64,000 bases of DNA from Metallyticus violacea (GCA_030762175.1 CM060833.1:70198001-70262000); one strand, 5' to 3'. Shown: positions 47,626-60,437, numbered from the stretch's first letter. Numbers and translations: made by a program. Notes: generated from the letters alone by a model not told the origin.

Positions 47626-50183
47626 TTTAAGTAGAATAGATGGAAATTTGAAGAACCTTTTCAAAAATCTCTTCACGAGTACGACCACAATATTTTCCTG
47701 GGAATTTCGCTAAAAGCGGCAACGGAGCACCGTCGACTACATTATAATGCTACTTTGTAATTTGTTCAGAAGAGATAAAGGATAGCTTTCCTAATTTGTT
47801 ATTACTCTGTAGCATTGCCAACTGAAAAGATAACTATTAAGTGCAAAAGTTTCAGTAGTTAGGATATAAAAACACATTGTTCTGTGTTTAAATTGCGATT
47901 CATTTACAGATTAATGTAAGGAACATGATGGCTAGTGATAACAAAATAGACAATGACAATCAAAAACAGCATCTCAAATGGCACCAGCAAGGAGATCAAC
48001 GTTATGGTTGTCCAATTCTAAGTATAGTGTCTACACTTACTTGGTACAAGGAAGTTCGTTTGTTCAAGTAACGGCCGCTGTTTACAAGTTTATACATGAA
48101 TAAACATGAAAAATAAAAATGATCTCCGCCTGTATTTCTAGTGTAAAAGGTTTACAATACGCACTTCAGAAGAGCAATTGATCATCAAATGAGTATACTG
48201 TAATATATATTTTTTTAAAAAGAGTTTTAATCGTTTTCAGGGAGGAAACATTTTTATCTATTAATTTGAGCTCACATAAAAGAGATCCAGGAGCATGTGT
48301 GAGTAGGTTTAATGTAAATATCTAACCTTTTTTGTATATTGTTAGAGACATATTTTCCGTTATTTATCGTGGCCTATTCCTATACGTAAGAGTTCTGTCA
48401 GGAAAGCTTTTATCAGCTTCCTCTATGTGCGAGCACGTTTTTGGAAGTTTTACAGCAAAGTGAAATGTTGCTGAGTTATGCCGAACTCCACCGGGTAAAG
48501 TAAAGGTCCGCAGATACTAAGCACTCTAGCAAGCAAACAAATTAAAACTTTATTAACGTTCGAATGTAACGGATATTTCTCCAGAGACAAAGAAAAATAG
48601 TGAAAAAGGAAAGAGCAAATTATACACAGGGATTAATGTTCAATTACTACAAATAGTTTAAGCTATTGGGTTAATAACCATGACTATTGATTTAAAACAG
48701 TAAACATTGCTGTCTCCGTTTACGATAGTCTTTGATTTATAGTTCATATTAATGCGTTTTTCGATATTAAAAAGATAAAGATAGTCTATTGTGTCCCTTA
48801 AAGGGAAAAGTCTTTCTTACACGTAAAAGGAGGTCGTTTTTTGCTAACGTGGCGAGTTATTCCACGCTAGTTGCTCGTATGCTTTTATCCTACTCTGATT
48901 TGTTCTTTGGCTACGCTGTTTTTACACTGCACAAGTTGCTTCTCTAGATATTTCATTTTTCCCTTCCTCTTGTTACTCTTGATCAATTTGAACCTGCATG
49001 TTCCTTGAAGAGCTTTGTTCATCTTCTTCTTGGTCTACCTGGAGTACTTTTTTCCTATTCAGGGACCCCATATGGAGATCTTGCTACTGTTGGTCTATTT
49101 TTACCTGAGAGCAAGGTGTACCTAACTGTACCAAAATACTATGATTACTTAAAATCATGAAAATTTCTATTCTATTAAAATAAAATACACTAGTAATGAA
49201 ACTGGGGAAAACAATTGCTGTACTTCCGAATGTTAGAAGATGTTTAACAAATATATGTAGAACTTCAGGGATGAATTTCTTGTAGTACATATTCCATTTA
49301 TATCAACATGAGTCCGGAAATGCTTAATTTGCTATTTATTAAGGTTTCTCTTTGATTCTCAGCTCTTTACATTAATTTACAATAAATCTTCCAAATGCCA
49401 GCTCCTGGATGAATGCAGACTTTATTTCCACAGCTCATGACATCGAAAAGAAAATGTCAAATTCCTAACATGTTACGCATTGCCTAAGAGCCCGCTCGCT
49501 GCAATTGATTGCGGAATCTTCCATCGTAGACGAACACATCTATGATTTTAAATAGGTCTAAGGTACGAATTCAAATCATATAAGTGTGAAGACCAAACAA
49601 TGGATTCACTTCCACGTATCCACCGACCAGGAAATTTTCCATTTAGTTACCTGCGGGCATGGATATTTACATGCTGGGGCAAATATCACAATCATCCCAG
49701 ATTGGGTAACCATATGATGTTGTACATTCTTTTAATAACAATCAAAATTGTCAAGTTTGAAGTATGGAAACACTCTTAAACACTAATATCCTATGAGGAC
49801 TGAACTGAATACCAAAATATCGGAATGCCCTGTTATGAAATAAGATGTAAATGTGGAAGTTTTAGAAAACGCACTAGAGAATTATTTACCAATTATATGG
49901 TTTAAAAAAAACAAAAGATCAAAATAGTTTGACCAGGATACGATGATAAAAAGTCTCTGTACTCTAACAATCGTTCAGTAAAAGAATGACAAAAGCGTCC
50001 AGCTGGTCCAAAGATTTCAAAGATATCATCATCTCGCATCTATGGCCAGTAGCAGAATAGCCCATGATGTAACCACACGTTGTTATTTTTGTAAACAAAG
50101 AAACGAAACTTCTGTACAGCTGTGCCAAGTATAAATTCTGCTGCATATAATTAAATATTTATAAAAAACATTAAAAGATAACA
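47626..50183. other. About 2.5 kb with nothing recognised
   Basis: No transposase, LINE or SINE blocks seen. Short frames at 49084-49290 and 49964-50146 (minus) have no motif. Confidence 0.4.
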
Positions 50184-50515
50184 AGACCAACTCCTTGGTC
50201 TAGTAGTTAGCGTTGCTGACTGCTGGCTGGGATGCCCGGGTAGCTACTTGGGAATTTTTCTAAGTAAGGGAAGTCTGGAACGGGGTTTACCCAGCCTCTT
50301 GAGGACAATTGAAAAGCTGCCTGATAGAGAGGTGGCGATCTTAGATCTAGTAAACAGGAATATAGCGATCGGCGGGATACGGTGTGCTGATCACATGCCT
50401 CCCTTCAATACTGCATCCTACAAATGAAATCATGTGGTGGAGGTAGAGGACGCAGCGGTCGTCGCAGTACTCCAAGGCCCCCCTATGTGGCAGTAAAAGG
50501 ATAAGAAGAGAAAAT
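50184..50515 (+). mobile_element. Probable tRNA-derived SINE of a further family (SINE-D)
   Basis: Begins CCTTGGTCTAGTAGTTAGCG, a good A box with tRNA-like context, then GCTGGGATGCCCGGG where the B box has decayed. A GC-richer body follows (GAAGTCTGGAACGGGGTTTA, CCAGCCTCTTGAGGACAA, GCAGCGGTCGTCGCAGTACT). The end is A-rich (about 50490-50525). The body shares nothing with SINE-A or SINE-B. It is single-copy in the window, so the family is inferred from structure. Confidence 0.55.
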
Positions 50516-50690
50516 AAGATAATATGTATAACGGAATGTTATTGCGTATTAGTCAAAAAGGAAAACATTAAAAAGTACAGCAAATGTCATGTGCATTTAG
50601 CGTCTTTCTACATACATATGTTGAATGGGGACTTAATATTCTCACTCCATGGGGTATTCTTCTCTCTTTGTTAGAACTATCCAAAGAACA

Positions 50691-50757
50691 ATGTTGTTGC
50701 TATGTGCGATGCGCAGTTGTTGCCATGTTGTTGCTATGTGCGATGCGCAGTTGTTGC
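50691..50757. repeat. Exact 34-bp tandem duplication
   Basis: The unit starting ATGTTGTTGCTATGTGCGAT occupies 50691-50724 and is repeated without change at 50725-50757 (one base short). Perfect identity implies a recent event. Confidence 0.95.
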
Positions 50758-51905
50758 GTCGGTGAACCGATGAAAGCCGAAAGGTTCGTGTATTAAACTG
50801 AATTTTGATACATTTTAAATCCACTGGTTCGTGTATCTCCCTATATAAATCTTAGATCCTAGCGACACTTGCGTCAAGTCAATCAGACTTACTTTTCATT
50901 TCAGTAATTTAATTTTCGTTTTTATACAAAACAATGGTATAAAACAGCATAACATATTCATTAATATGTATTAGGCAATTTTAAGTTAAAATATTTCAAT
51001 ATGCATTACCAATATGTGTGATTTTAATCATATATTTCTTCACCTTGATGCTGATAAGTTTCGCATATTACGAGTAATTTCATAGGTCGAGAAAAATGTA
51101 AGCAAAAGGAAAAAGCATTCCAAACTTTTAATATCATATTTTTTTATTAAGTCCTATGATGATAATTTTCACAATTTTTTTCATTAAGAAATGTTAATAG
51201 TAAAATATATAATGCCTAGTTACTTAATGACATTCTGAACCTTCAGTCATTTTGGGGTTTAAAATATTATAGTGAAAAATAAAATTTAAAATATTAAACT
51301 GAAAAATAGTCTTTTCTAGGAACCCCCTCGAGTTAAACAAAACCGCACCAAAATTCAGCTATAGGCCACTTACCTATGCAATGAATAGTTGAATGTTTAC
51401 AAACTAAAGAGTGGAGAGAACAAATTTGGATTAACAAACAGAAGTTACAGGTAGCAATTGTGATACTAAATTTTTTTGGAACTGGTAACAAGGAGTTTTT
51501 GAGAAAATTTGAGAAGGTAAGAGAGAAATGGCGGAAAAAGGTGATTAAAGTTAAATATACATATGGAGATAAAGAAGGAACTAAGGAAAGTAGGATCTAA
51601 TTCCAGAGTGTTAAATGTTTAAGATCGCAAAAATATTACTCTAGGAACAATGGTAAAAATGTAATGCTTTTGTTAAACTTTTTGTAACGACAGGATGAAA
51701 TAAATATTCTATTCTACTTATCTACGCATTCAATGGTGGTATTCGTTTTTTAGTTACCAACTAAAGTCATTCGCTGCCCTGCTACGCCAGTAAACGTTAC
51801 AAGCTGACCGCTCCTGCGGCCAATAGTCCCGAACGGTAGCGAAGAAAGCCGACTGGTTACGATTATAGTAGGGTTACTTCAGGAAAATAATTTCTACACC
51901 GAGCA
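50758..51905. other. No identified gene; possible LINE-type 3' end near 51700
   Basis: Around 51690-51715 the sequence ends in AATAAATATTCTATTCTAC, a form seen at retroelement 3' ends. The preceding K/E-rich plus frame (51480-51600) is not recognisable. Confidence 0.3.
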
Positions 51906-51908
51906 GGA

Positions 51909-51982
51909 AGACTTATTGACTCAGATGGTTAGAGCGTCGTGCTGATTATGTGAAAGTCATGGGTTAAATCCCCATGAGTAAA
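51909..51982 (+). pseudogene. tRNA-Ile-like pseudogene or SINE head
   Basis: GACTCAGATGGTTAGAGCGT, then CGTGCTGATTATGTGA and CATGGGTTAAATCCCCATG, follow eukaryotic tRNA-Ile closely. The D arm (CTC/GAG), the anticodon arm with loop CTGATTA (anticodon GAT), and the T arm GGG/CCC can be drawn. The B box has GGTTAAATCC in place of GGTTCGAATCC, and the acceptor stem cannot be paired cleanly with the T stem. I therefore call it a pseudogene. An A/T-rich tail follows, so it may be the head of a SINE. Confidence 0.5.
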
Positions 51983-52323
51983 TTTATTTATTAAAAAAAT
52001 CTGCCTTATTTTCTACACTATTCTTAGTGCAATAAATAAATGTTACTTTTTTATATATTAGGTTAGGTTAGTTTAAGTATAACAATATAATAGAACATAA
52101 AAAAGATAAAATTACTTCCATAATAACACCTTCTGACTCGTAATTTGTTTTATTTATTTTTTTAATCTTGGTAATTTTTCTACACTATTCTTAATTAAGT
52201 AAATGTTACTTTCTCATACGTTAATTATGTTAAGTTCTATTAATTTAGTTTAAGTTAAACAAAAAATAATAGAACTTAAAAAATAATATTATTCCATAAT
52301 AACCCTTTCTAAATCGTTACTTA

Positions 52324-52590
52324 CCGCCACGAGTAGCCGAGGTCATTAAGGCACGGACTCGTGAGAGGAGGTTTGGGGTTCGAATCCATCCAGGACATTC
52401 CTCCCTGATTGAGGATTTTTCCTAGTTTTTCTCAGTACTCATAAATGACAAATGTTGTGGAGGTATACCCTAAACTTAGGTCTGGAACGCTTCCTTCCTT
52501 AGTAAAAAAACTTTACCAATATATCATTTCATCTCATATATCATCAGTGTTCACCGCCCGTGTTGCCTCAGTAGTTAAAACACCATTCAA
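52324..52590 (+). mobile_element. SINE-A copy 7
   Basis: CCGCCACGAGTAGCCGAGG at the head, CATTAAGGCACGGACTCGTG, and a perfect B box GGTTCGAATCC. Body blocks TACCCTAAACTTAGGTCTGG and CGCTTCCTTCC, then ATATATCATTTCATCTCATA, ending near TAAAACACCATTCAACAA. With copies 1 and 2, it keeps both promoter regions best. No clear target duplication. Confidence 0.9.
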
Positions 52591-53674
52591 CAATAATAAT
52601 TAAAAAATAACTCCTTACATACTTTATCTTCATAATTTTTACACTGTTTAGATTTGCAGTATAAATTATTAATGCATTTTTGCTATAGTCCCACGTGACC
52701 TAAGTCACTTTGATGACATTTAACAATTTGGCGTTAACAGAGGAGCGTGTGAACCGCAGGAGTGGTCAGCTTGTAACGCCAAGTCTTGTATCGCATGCCT
52801 GTTTGCCTGTATGTAGTGAGAGACTAATAATGAATCCAGTATTGAGATCGCCCGAGCTGAAGCTATATTGCTCTGGAAGATGGGCTTTCGTCATTTTATA
52901 GAGATCCTCACATGAATTAATCTTTGAATACTTGCACACATTCGTACTTAAGTGACAGAAGTCAACATAATTATTGCCTTTAAGAACCCTCTACTGGTCA
53001 ACTACGACGTTTTACAGAAAAAGGAACATCACCATTGAATTCAGAGGTAAGTAAATAAACAGAGGTAAGTAAATAAACAGAAGTATTGTGGGGTTATGTG
53101 TGTTGATTTTCGAAGACGTTCCTTGTTAGGAAATATCAATAATCTGTTTTATCTATAATAATAATAATAATAATAATAATAATTGTGGCCTTTGTTTTTT
53201 ACACTTTATTTATTTTAACTACATATAGAATTAACATTTATAGTAATGTGCATTCCAGTGAATAGATTATTTCATATGTTAGTTAATATCAATCACAGTG
53301 TATGAAGCTGCTATATAAAATGACTTCTATAACTATAAATCGGCAGTATAGAAAACGTACAAATATTCATACCTTCTCCTCTCTTGAACATTACAGTAGC
53401 TTGAAACTCGCACTAAGGAAGCAATATTAAAACCAAAATCCCATTATCATTTAAAAATATACCACCAGATCAATGAAACAATAAGTAAGCAAAATCATAT
53501 TGAATCCAATTAGCCACATAGTGCTATAGATGCTAGGAAATATCTTGTCCGCTCCCTTGGTACTCTATGTCTCGATTTCTATACATACTGAAGTCGACTT
53601 TCCCATGTTTTTCATTTACCTGAACCTCTTCCTAACATTGTCACAGCAGTATATTTTCGGGCGTAAAAATCATA
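52591..53674. other. No identified gene; two small repeats
   Basis: An 18-bp unit AGAGGTAAGTAAATAAAC is tandemly doubled at 53043-53078. An (AAT)n microsatellite lies at 53153-53183. The 63-codon plus frame 52710-52901 is unrecognised. Confidence 0.6.
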
Positions 53675-53870
53675 AGTATGACTTCCTTCAGAAGGGAAGT
53701 ATAGCCGTGGGTCCCTTGTCGTACATTTACGGCACGAAAAAGAACCTGAAGCCTGAAAAAAGAGGCCTCTGTGCAAAATTTGTCAGCCGTTTCGCTCCCT
53801 GAATAGAATGGGATGCTGATGACCTGTGATATTACAGAGCATCCGTAGATAAATCAAATCAAAAAAAATA
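53675..53870 (+). mobile_element. SINE-B copy 3, 5' truncated
   Basis: Begins in the body (GACTTCCTTCAGAAGGGAAG), then GTCGTACATTTACGGCAC, AAGAACCTGAAGCCTGAAAA, GAGGCCTCTGTGCAAAATTT, and ends ATCCGTAGATAAATCAAATC with an A run. The tRNA-like head is missing. This copy explains most of the 90-codon frame at 53530-53802. Confidence 0.88.
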
Positions 53871-53902
53871 TATATTTTTTTATTAACAGTGATTATATTG
53901 TG

Positions 53903-53906
<4 letters not shown>

Positions 53907-53936
<30 letters not shown>
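53907..53936. repeat. (TA)n microsatellite
   Basis: Uninterrupted TA run shortly after the SINE-B tail. Confidence 0.95.
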
Positions 53937-53938
<2 letters not shown>

Positions 53939-55149
53939 CTTACGAGGATAGAAATTTGACTAGTGCAAAGCATTTTTGTACATAAAATTGTTTTAAATAC
54001 CACTGAGCTGGTCGTTTGCGTGTAAAAATTATTCATAATTCATAATTCTCAATAGCCTCCTTAAAAACTGCAATGCACAAGTTTGAACCTACTGGTTCAA
54101 TGCAAAAATAAAAAAACACAAGCAACGGCTTACATTTTTAACAGAGGAAAAAATAAAAGAAATTGGCGCAAATATTAAACATTCGCCATTAAATAATAGT
54201 TGAAATTAGCACAAGAAACAATAATTCCGGAATTTAAAAGAAAACATTAGGAATGATGTAAGAAAAATTACCTTGCCCGAATTTAATTGTCAATCAGAAG
54301 TGTATTTCCAATAAAATTCCAACAATTTCTATAAGATACATTTATATACCTACGCGTTTAGAAAGCGGAATGAAAAAACAATGTCACAGGCTGTGGCAAG
54401 CTTAATTTACACGTAAATTATCACGTGAGCGGATTTATAACTTTATAACTAAAACAGGGTGTTACCGCACAAAATTTGTGACATAATTTAACTTGCGCAA
54501 TCAGACCCAGAGTTAATACAATCTTAAAAAATAATTTCATGCCGCAGAAAATACAGCTATAATAGCGTAGCATATTGATCCCTTTATGTTTTATGATAAA
54601 TGTTATAAAACGTTTATATAGAATATAATCCTATTTTATCGCATTGTTTTCAAAACTGAATTTAAAATGCTATTAGGAAATACGCACCAATTCAGCTTAG
54701 TGAATATGTGTAAGAGCGGAAAATATCTATTTTTATTTCCTTAATTGAAAACTCCATCATGTAACAGGTGTCCTAGAATGCGGTAGTCAGCAGTAAATGT
54801 AAATATAAACTGTTGCATGCAGTTTTCGAATTTTACTGCAGGTCGGCTATAGGACCTATGCTGCGTAATTTGACAATTCCCCTTTCAATGACCTAATCAT
54901 ACAGATTGCTATAAAACACTCTGCGCAGGTTGTAATTGGAGATGGAGGCACTAAGATAAGCTATGTTTGTCAATGAGCTTGTCGAATGATGTCATCTCTT
55001 GGAGCTATGAAACCTGGTACAAAATAAAAGCAAAACAAAAATGAACGATACGTTCATTTGTTCAAGGTTGTGACCCCACAATAGCATTGTATCAATCACA
55101 GCTCGAAGCATCGATTGCAGTCGATATTCAAAGGTTTCCTTTTTCCAGG
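53937..55149. other. No recognisable gene
   Basis: AT-rich DNA with no motif on either strand. Confidence 0.4.
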
Positions 55150-55335
55150 TTTTTTTTTTTTTAAACACGTTCTTTAATATCTCAGGATATAAGCGTCGCA
55201 TTCAATTCAGAGTGTGAAATTGCCGATAAATTTTACTCAGAGGTCTCTTTTTTCAGGCTTGAGGTTCTTTTGCGTGCCGTAAATCTACAAGGGATCATTG
55301 TTATAATTCTCTTCCGAAGAAAGTCATACTTCAGA
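55150..55335 (-). mobile_element. SINE-B copy 4, 5' truncated, with poly(A)
   Basis: Minus strand. From 55335 it reads TATGACTTTCTTCGGAAGAG, then GTAGATTTACGGCACGCAAA, AGAACCTCAAGCCTGAAAAA, AGAGACCTCTGAGTAAAATT, and GAGATATTAAAGAACGTG before a 12-base A tail at 55151-55162. The head is missing at about the same point as in the 53.7-kb copy. Confidence 0.88.
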
Positions 55336-57209
55336 TTATTACGCATTGAAAAATGGTCAACCTTGCCCGTGTACCCAGAGCAAGATATTGAGGCACATTA
55401 ATCTTTGGTAGTCAGGACGAATCCACGATAGTCGCTCCACTGTCCTGTGAAACTGACGCTGAGACAACGCCTTACATAACAGTTGAAGTGTGCTGGCATC
55501 TCGTCGTATTGAAACCGTAATCGTTTTAAAAACCAAAGAATAATTATCCAATAAATTGGAAAATTTCTTCAACAAACACTCGATAATTCTGCCCACTCAA
55601 ATTATCCTAAACGATAATCGCCTTAGTACTGAGAGTGAATCGTTGTTCGTGATCATATACCTTCGAGGCTTGTAGATTTCCTACCATCCAAATATGCGAA
55701 TTTTGCACATGGTAAACCCTCTTGTATAGAAAAACAATACGTACAGTGGGAAATCATGCTATCCACGGTCTACTGCAGGAACCTGCACACGAACGCCATG
55801 CTATGAAGCTAATTCATCGGCTACAATAGCTGAACTTTCCACTTGCTATGTGAGCGAGTGCTTGTGATAACGGCATTCAATCCGCCGTGGCATCTTTTCC
55901 GTCAGAAGTCTGTATAGTTGTCTTCCAGTCCTTGTAATAGAGACCGTTCAATTTCTAACGCCCGAGTGGAATATCTGGTAATGCTCACACCTCTGCTGGG
56001 TGTCGTCGGTGCAAACTCTCAGCAGCTCTTCGGGTTTCATTTGTACCCCCATAAGTCAAGATGCATATCAAGCTACATAGAGATTTATCTTGGATTTCAT
56101 CTACAATTAGCAATATATAACAATTTCGTACAAAATTTTCAGCTCCCTGTAGAATTCCCAGTGCTGATCGATGTGCAGGATCTACAGCATCACCCGAGGA
56201 AGGTTCTTGCAAGAAGAAAGTTGGGTTTGTTGCACGGTATTGGAAAGAATGAAGACGTTGTCCTTTATCTCTATTCTTTCAAATTATCCTTTCTTTCTGC
56301 TATAACCCCTCATTATATATCATTATATCTTCTTGGTGGGGGAAATTTTATCTGCCTACCAGACGAGACTTTGGTACAGTCATGGGTTTTGTTATATGAA
56401 TCAAGAAAGATCACTTGGAACTAAAGGCATGCTACTTTCAAATGGAGTTTATTTCCTTTAGGTATCAAGTTTGCTCTCTTGTTCGTAATCTGTCCACGAA
56501 TTAATAGGAGAATCTAAATTTTAAAACAGGTTGAATGTTTAATGTCTCTCGTATTAATGAAAACGAAGCTTTGTTTAGAAGATTTGAAACCACAAAATAA
56601 TAACTCACTTCTACTTTAAAATTGCTAAATGCCATTGCAGCCCAAGTGAGTTTCACTTGATGTAAGTGGTAAGTGCATGACGGTGTGCCGTTACATTTCT
56701 GTCGAGGGCCAAAATTCTTTTAACCAATGATTCTGTAACAAACGAAGATCGTGCGGCACATTTTGGCTGATCAGAACGGTTCCCTTCTATTGAATTGTTA
56801 TTTGTGGGAACATTGAGAGAAATAGTTTATTCAAACTCATTGTCAGTACTGAAATATTTTTTTCTCACAAAAAGGGGGGGGGATGCAACCTAGAGTCCCA
56901 TAAATTTCTGATAAGTTTTGAAAGAGTGTGCTGCATTCGGACATCACAAACGCTTCTTGTAACGTGAAGCAACTTGAGTTTACTAGGACGGAATCATAGA
57001 GTTCGGAAATCAGAACAAATAAAACACGTGTTTATGCGCACTTTTTAAAAATTTTCTTTATCTTCCTCCCCTCTATCGCTGAAATGAGTCACTCATATTA
57101 TAATGCTCTCTGAATGTTCGAAAAAAAAGTATTTTTGGTGCGATTTTGGTATCTTCCAAATCTTTATCTATTACTACGACATTCCTCAACAGTGAAAACC
57201 ACCCTTTTC
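55336..57209. other. No identified gene; holds the longest uninterrupted non-transposon frame
   Basis: A 168-codon plus frame (55918-56424) opens MSSSPCNRDRSISNARVEYL. It lies in a GC-richer patch but has no domain or splice context I recognise, and the opposite strand is also open for 75 codons. I leave it as an unassigned open frame. Confidence 0.3.
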
Positions 57210-57600
57210 ATCATAATTAACATTATTTTTCATTTAGTTATAAAGCAAAGATACAGTGAAACCTGTGATAAGGCAGGAAGGGAAGGATTGGCAAGGTTTA
57301 GAATAGAAGCAATATATTTAAGTGGAATAAGAAATGGATATATAAAGGGAAAATGTCGAATGTGTGAAGAACCAGATAGTACTTGACAACGCATCTTAAA
57401 ATGTAAGCAAACCAAGTTTTGAGGGAAACAGAAAGTGGAAAAACTTACCAAAGGAAGTAAGAGGGAGAAGAATTTTAAGTATAAAATATAACGAAAATAT
57501 TAAAGAAACTTGGAAAAATACATCGGGAAGATGAGACAAAAATGGTTATGGAAGGTGGGCAAGACAAATGGGAACAACAAAGTTGACAATTTATGGATAA
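57210..57600 (+). mobile_element. Possible LINE C-terminal zinc-binding remnant
   Basis: The frame near 57240-57385 reads GLARFRIEAIYLSGIRNGYI, then KGKCRMCEEPDST, a stop, and QRILKCKQT. This resembles the C-x-x-C...H...C end domain of several insect non-LTR elements (relatives: CxxCxxxETxEHxLxxC), with His replaced by Arg. K/R/W-rich text continues to 57560. It is short and single, so family membership is tentative. Confidence 0.45.
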
Positions 57601-60212
57601 ATAAATATATATATATATCCCTATTACATACTTAACCTGGTGTTAATTGTAATGGGGTACGGAAGGAATGCAACTTCATAAAGTGAGAGTGATTAAGTGA
57701 AAAATTGAAATGTTTTAAATGCAATACTGTAGTAAGTTTACATATATTGAGAATATGAAAATGTAAATTGTACATTTTGATTTTAACATGTTTATTTGCG
57801 AAAACTGTATAAAATTGGTTCTACTTAAAGTTAAAAATATATCTGCATGTAAATTGGCAATTAGAAGAAAAAATTTATTCATTGATTTAATTATTTGAAA
57901 TTCATTCACATTAAAACTGAAAGGTATTACTACAAGCAAAATGATTTAACTGTATTGGCTTTTCATTGAATGTTAACAAATATTAATTTTCTAATTAATA
58001 AATATAAATAAAATTCATAGTAAAAATTTCCGATGTTTCAATATTTACAATAAATTTTAATAAATTAGTATTTAAAATCCAAATATATCTATTTTCACGA
58101 CTACAATCAGGAAGAAATAGTGTCCAAGTGCACATGTTTGCGTGTCAATACTTTAAAATTACTGAATCCGTAACATAACCAAGCCTTCACAAGGTTGCAC
58201 TTAATTTTTTATTCTCTATTCCTGATATTCGAGAGAAAAAGTAAATATTGTCTCTAACGTAGTAAAGCCTACAGTTCTCTAACCAGAGAACTTCCTAGCG
58301 TTTACTCTGATGGAGTGCAGGGGAACAGCTAATCACTCAAGACACTGTACTTCCTATTTGATTGAGATGATGTAATGAATGTGTGCACAATGTTAATAGC
58401 ATATTTGACATAAATATTAAGCGGTAAAAAGCAAGAACTGTTCATAGTAAAGCCCGAATGTTATTAAGATGTGTGAAGAGATATCTAGACAGAAAAACCT
58501 GACGGGTCGTGCCAGAGTAGCGTAAGTAGCACATTTCTCTTCGGAAAGTTAGAAGGCTGTAATAAAATGTAAAATTCACTATTTTAACGATTACAGTTCA
58601 AATGAATGCAGATTATACGTAGGATAGATAACACGCCAACAAAAACTCAACATTAGGAATCTGTAACTTGTTTCTTTATTGTATATCAATCTTGAATGTG
58701 GTGGCCCTCCGGTTACCAAAAAAGGGAGATCATTCGAGAGAAGGCTATGAAAATGTTGAGTGAAGAGTGGTATTGAAAACATGAATAATACATTTATTAC
58801 TATGACTCTGAAAATAAAAAGAATACAAAGTGGCCTACAATACCCGTTTTGTTTAAAGAGGTTTAAAAGCAATTTTCGTCCACATTACTCTAAACTATTG
58901 TACAGTTTTTATGATCCCTAAGGAACGTTCTGAATTTCCCAGTAACTATTCCATATGTCGTAGAATTAAACATAACTTGTATATTTATATTTCATATCTT
59001 TCGCACATACTTAATAACATCGGCCTATTTTTGGAGTTACTGCAAGTGTTTTGCAATATTTTAGCTTTTTAGCGCCTTTTGCTATTGGTTTACAATATTA
59101 TATTTTGAAATTTTCATGAAATTTTCATGAAATTTTTAAAAAACTTAATTAAACGATCAGAATATTGTGTTAATAGTACTGCAACATTTTTAATTTCATA
59201 TGTTTATTTATTGGTAAAAACAGTTTTCAACTCTTAACGGTGTTTACCGTTTTATACTATCTTTTTGTTTTCCTCTCAAAGCTCCTTTTGGCATTTCTCC
59301 CCTTGTAAGCTGCTTGGGGCCGCTCTCTACACAGCAGCCATGCCGTTCCCACAACCGCGGTATTTACTTTCCAAGCACTTGATATTTCGGGAAAATCCCC
59401 TTCCCCCAATCTCTTCATCAACGCCACTTTCTGGGGAAGTAGATCAAATGCTAATATAGGAAGTGCATCTTCATGACCCTTGAACAATCTAAATCTTTGA
59501 ATTTCATTGACATGTTTTCCACCCACTACACATTAGCTTAGATTTGGATCCTTATATCGCATAGGAAATTATTTTAAAACTTCTTTGTAAAGTTTTCATG
59601 CGTACTTAAAGATCTACCCTGACTATGATGTAATTATTTTGCTCAAAAATCCAGCTCCAATTGAGTCCAAACAATGAAAATAATGTAATGATTGTGTTAA
59701 TGTAACAAAGCACCTCAGTAAATCACAATTATTTTGTTTATAAAAAAGAAAATTTCGACATGTAATAGGTAAAATAAAAACGTGTTTACTAAGATCTGCC
59801 AGTTAGAGGCAGTAAAATTAAACATAAAATCCTCAGTAGAAAAAAAATCCGGAATAGAGAAGAACAATTCTATCGCTAACAAGATGTCAGCATAAGCCTG
59901 ACGTTAAGTAAGAGTATATGACATCAGAGAAAAGAGTTAAGAGTCGTGGCTACAATGCTGTAGAACGCCGGACAGAGTTGAACACAGTAGCACTGTATGG
60001 TTGATGATAGGGCAATTTCAAGACCATGGTAGGAAAGTTCCACTCCTAATAATAGCTTGCAAAACTGTTAATCATAGGAAACTTATACCTGAGTTCAGCT
60101 ATGAAAAGATAATTTAAATGGATGTAATTTCACTTTTATTTTATTCTAAAGCAATTGGATATATGTATTTTAATAGTATGTAACGCTCATCTTTACCACT
60201 ATTCCATTAAGA
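57601..60212. other. About 2.6 kb with no identified gene
   Basis: The 89-codon minus frame 59257-59526 (GHEDALPILAFDLLPQKVAL in the middle) sits in less AT-rich sequence and looks protein-like, but I cannot name a family or show splice boundaries. GAAATTTTCAT is doubled near 59107-59128. The rest is AT-rich. Confidence 0.35.
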
Positions 60213-60437
60213 CAGTGATATGATAAATGAAGTTAAATGATACATTGGAAAAGACATTTTGGGAATGATGCATTCCAATACTAAGTTAGGGCTTCTCCCC
60301 GGGGTTGCCATTGACTAGCACTAACGAAAAGCTGGTAAACAACTTTAGTCAGGGAGGACGATTCCGGCTGGATTCGAACCATATACTCCTCATTCACGAG
60401 TCAGTGCCTTACACATCTTAGCCACCATGTGGGTCGG
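60213..60437 (-). mobile_element. SINE-A copy 8, highly diverged
   Basis: On the minus strand: CCCACATGGTGGCTAAGATG at the head, GTAAGGCACTGACTCGTGA, the B box GGTTCGAATCC, then GGACTAAAGTTGTTTACCAG and CCTAACTTAGTATTGGAATG. The 3' end is too eroded to place exactly. It is the oldest-looking SINE-A copy here, although its B box is intact. Confidence 0.75.

Noticed and set aside
51380..51720. Possible LINE 3' end with a K/E-rich frame and AATAAATATTC terminus
   Set aside because: No recognisable coding motif and no target duplication.
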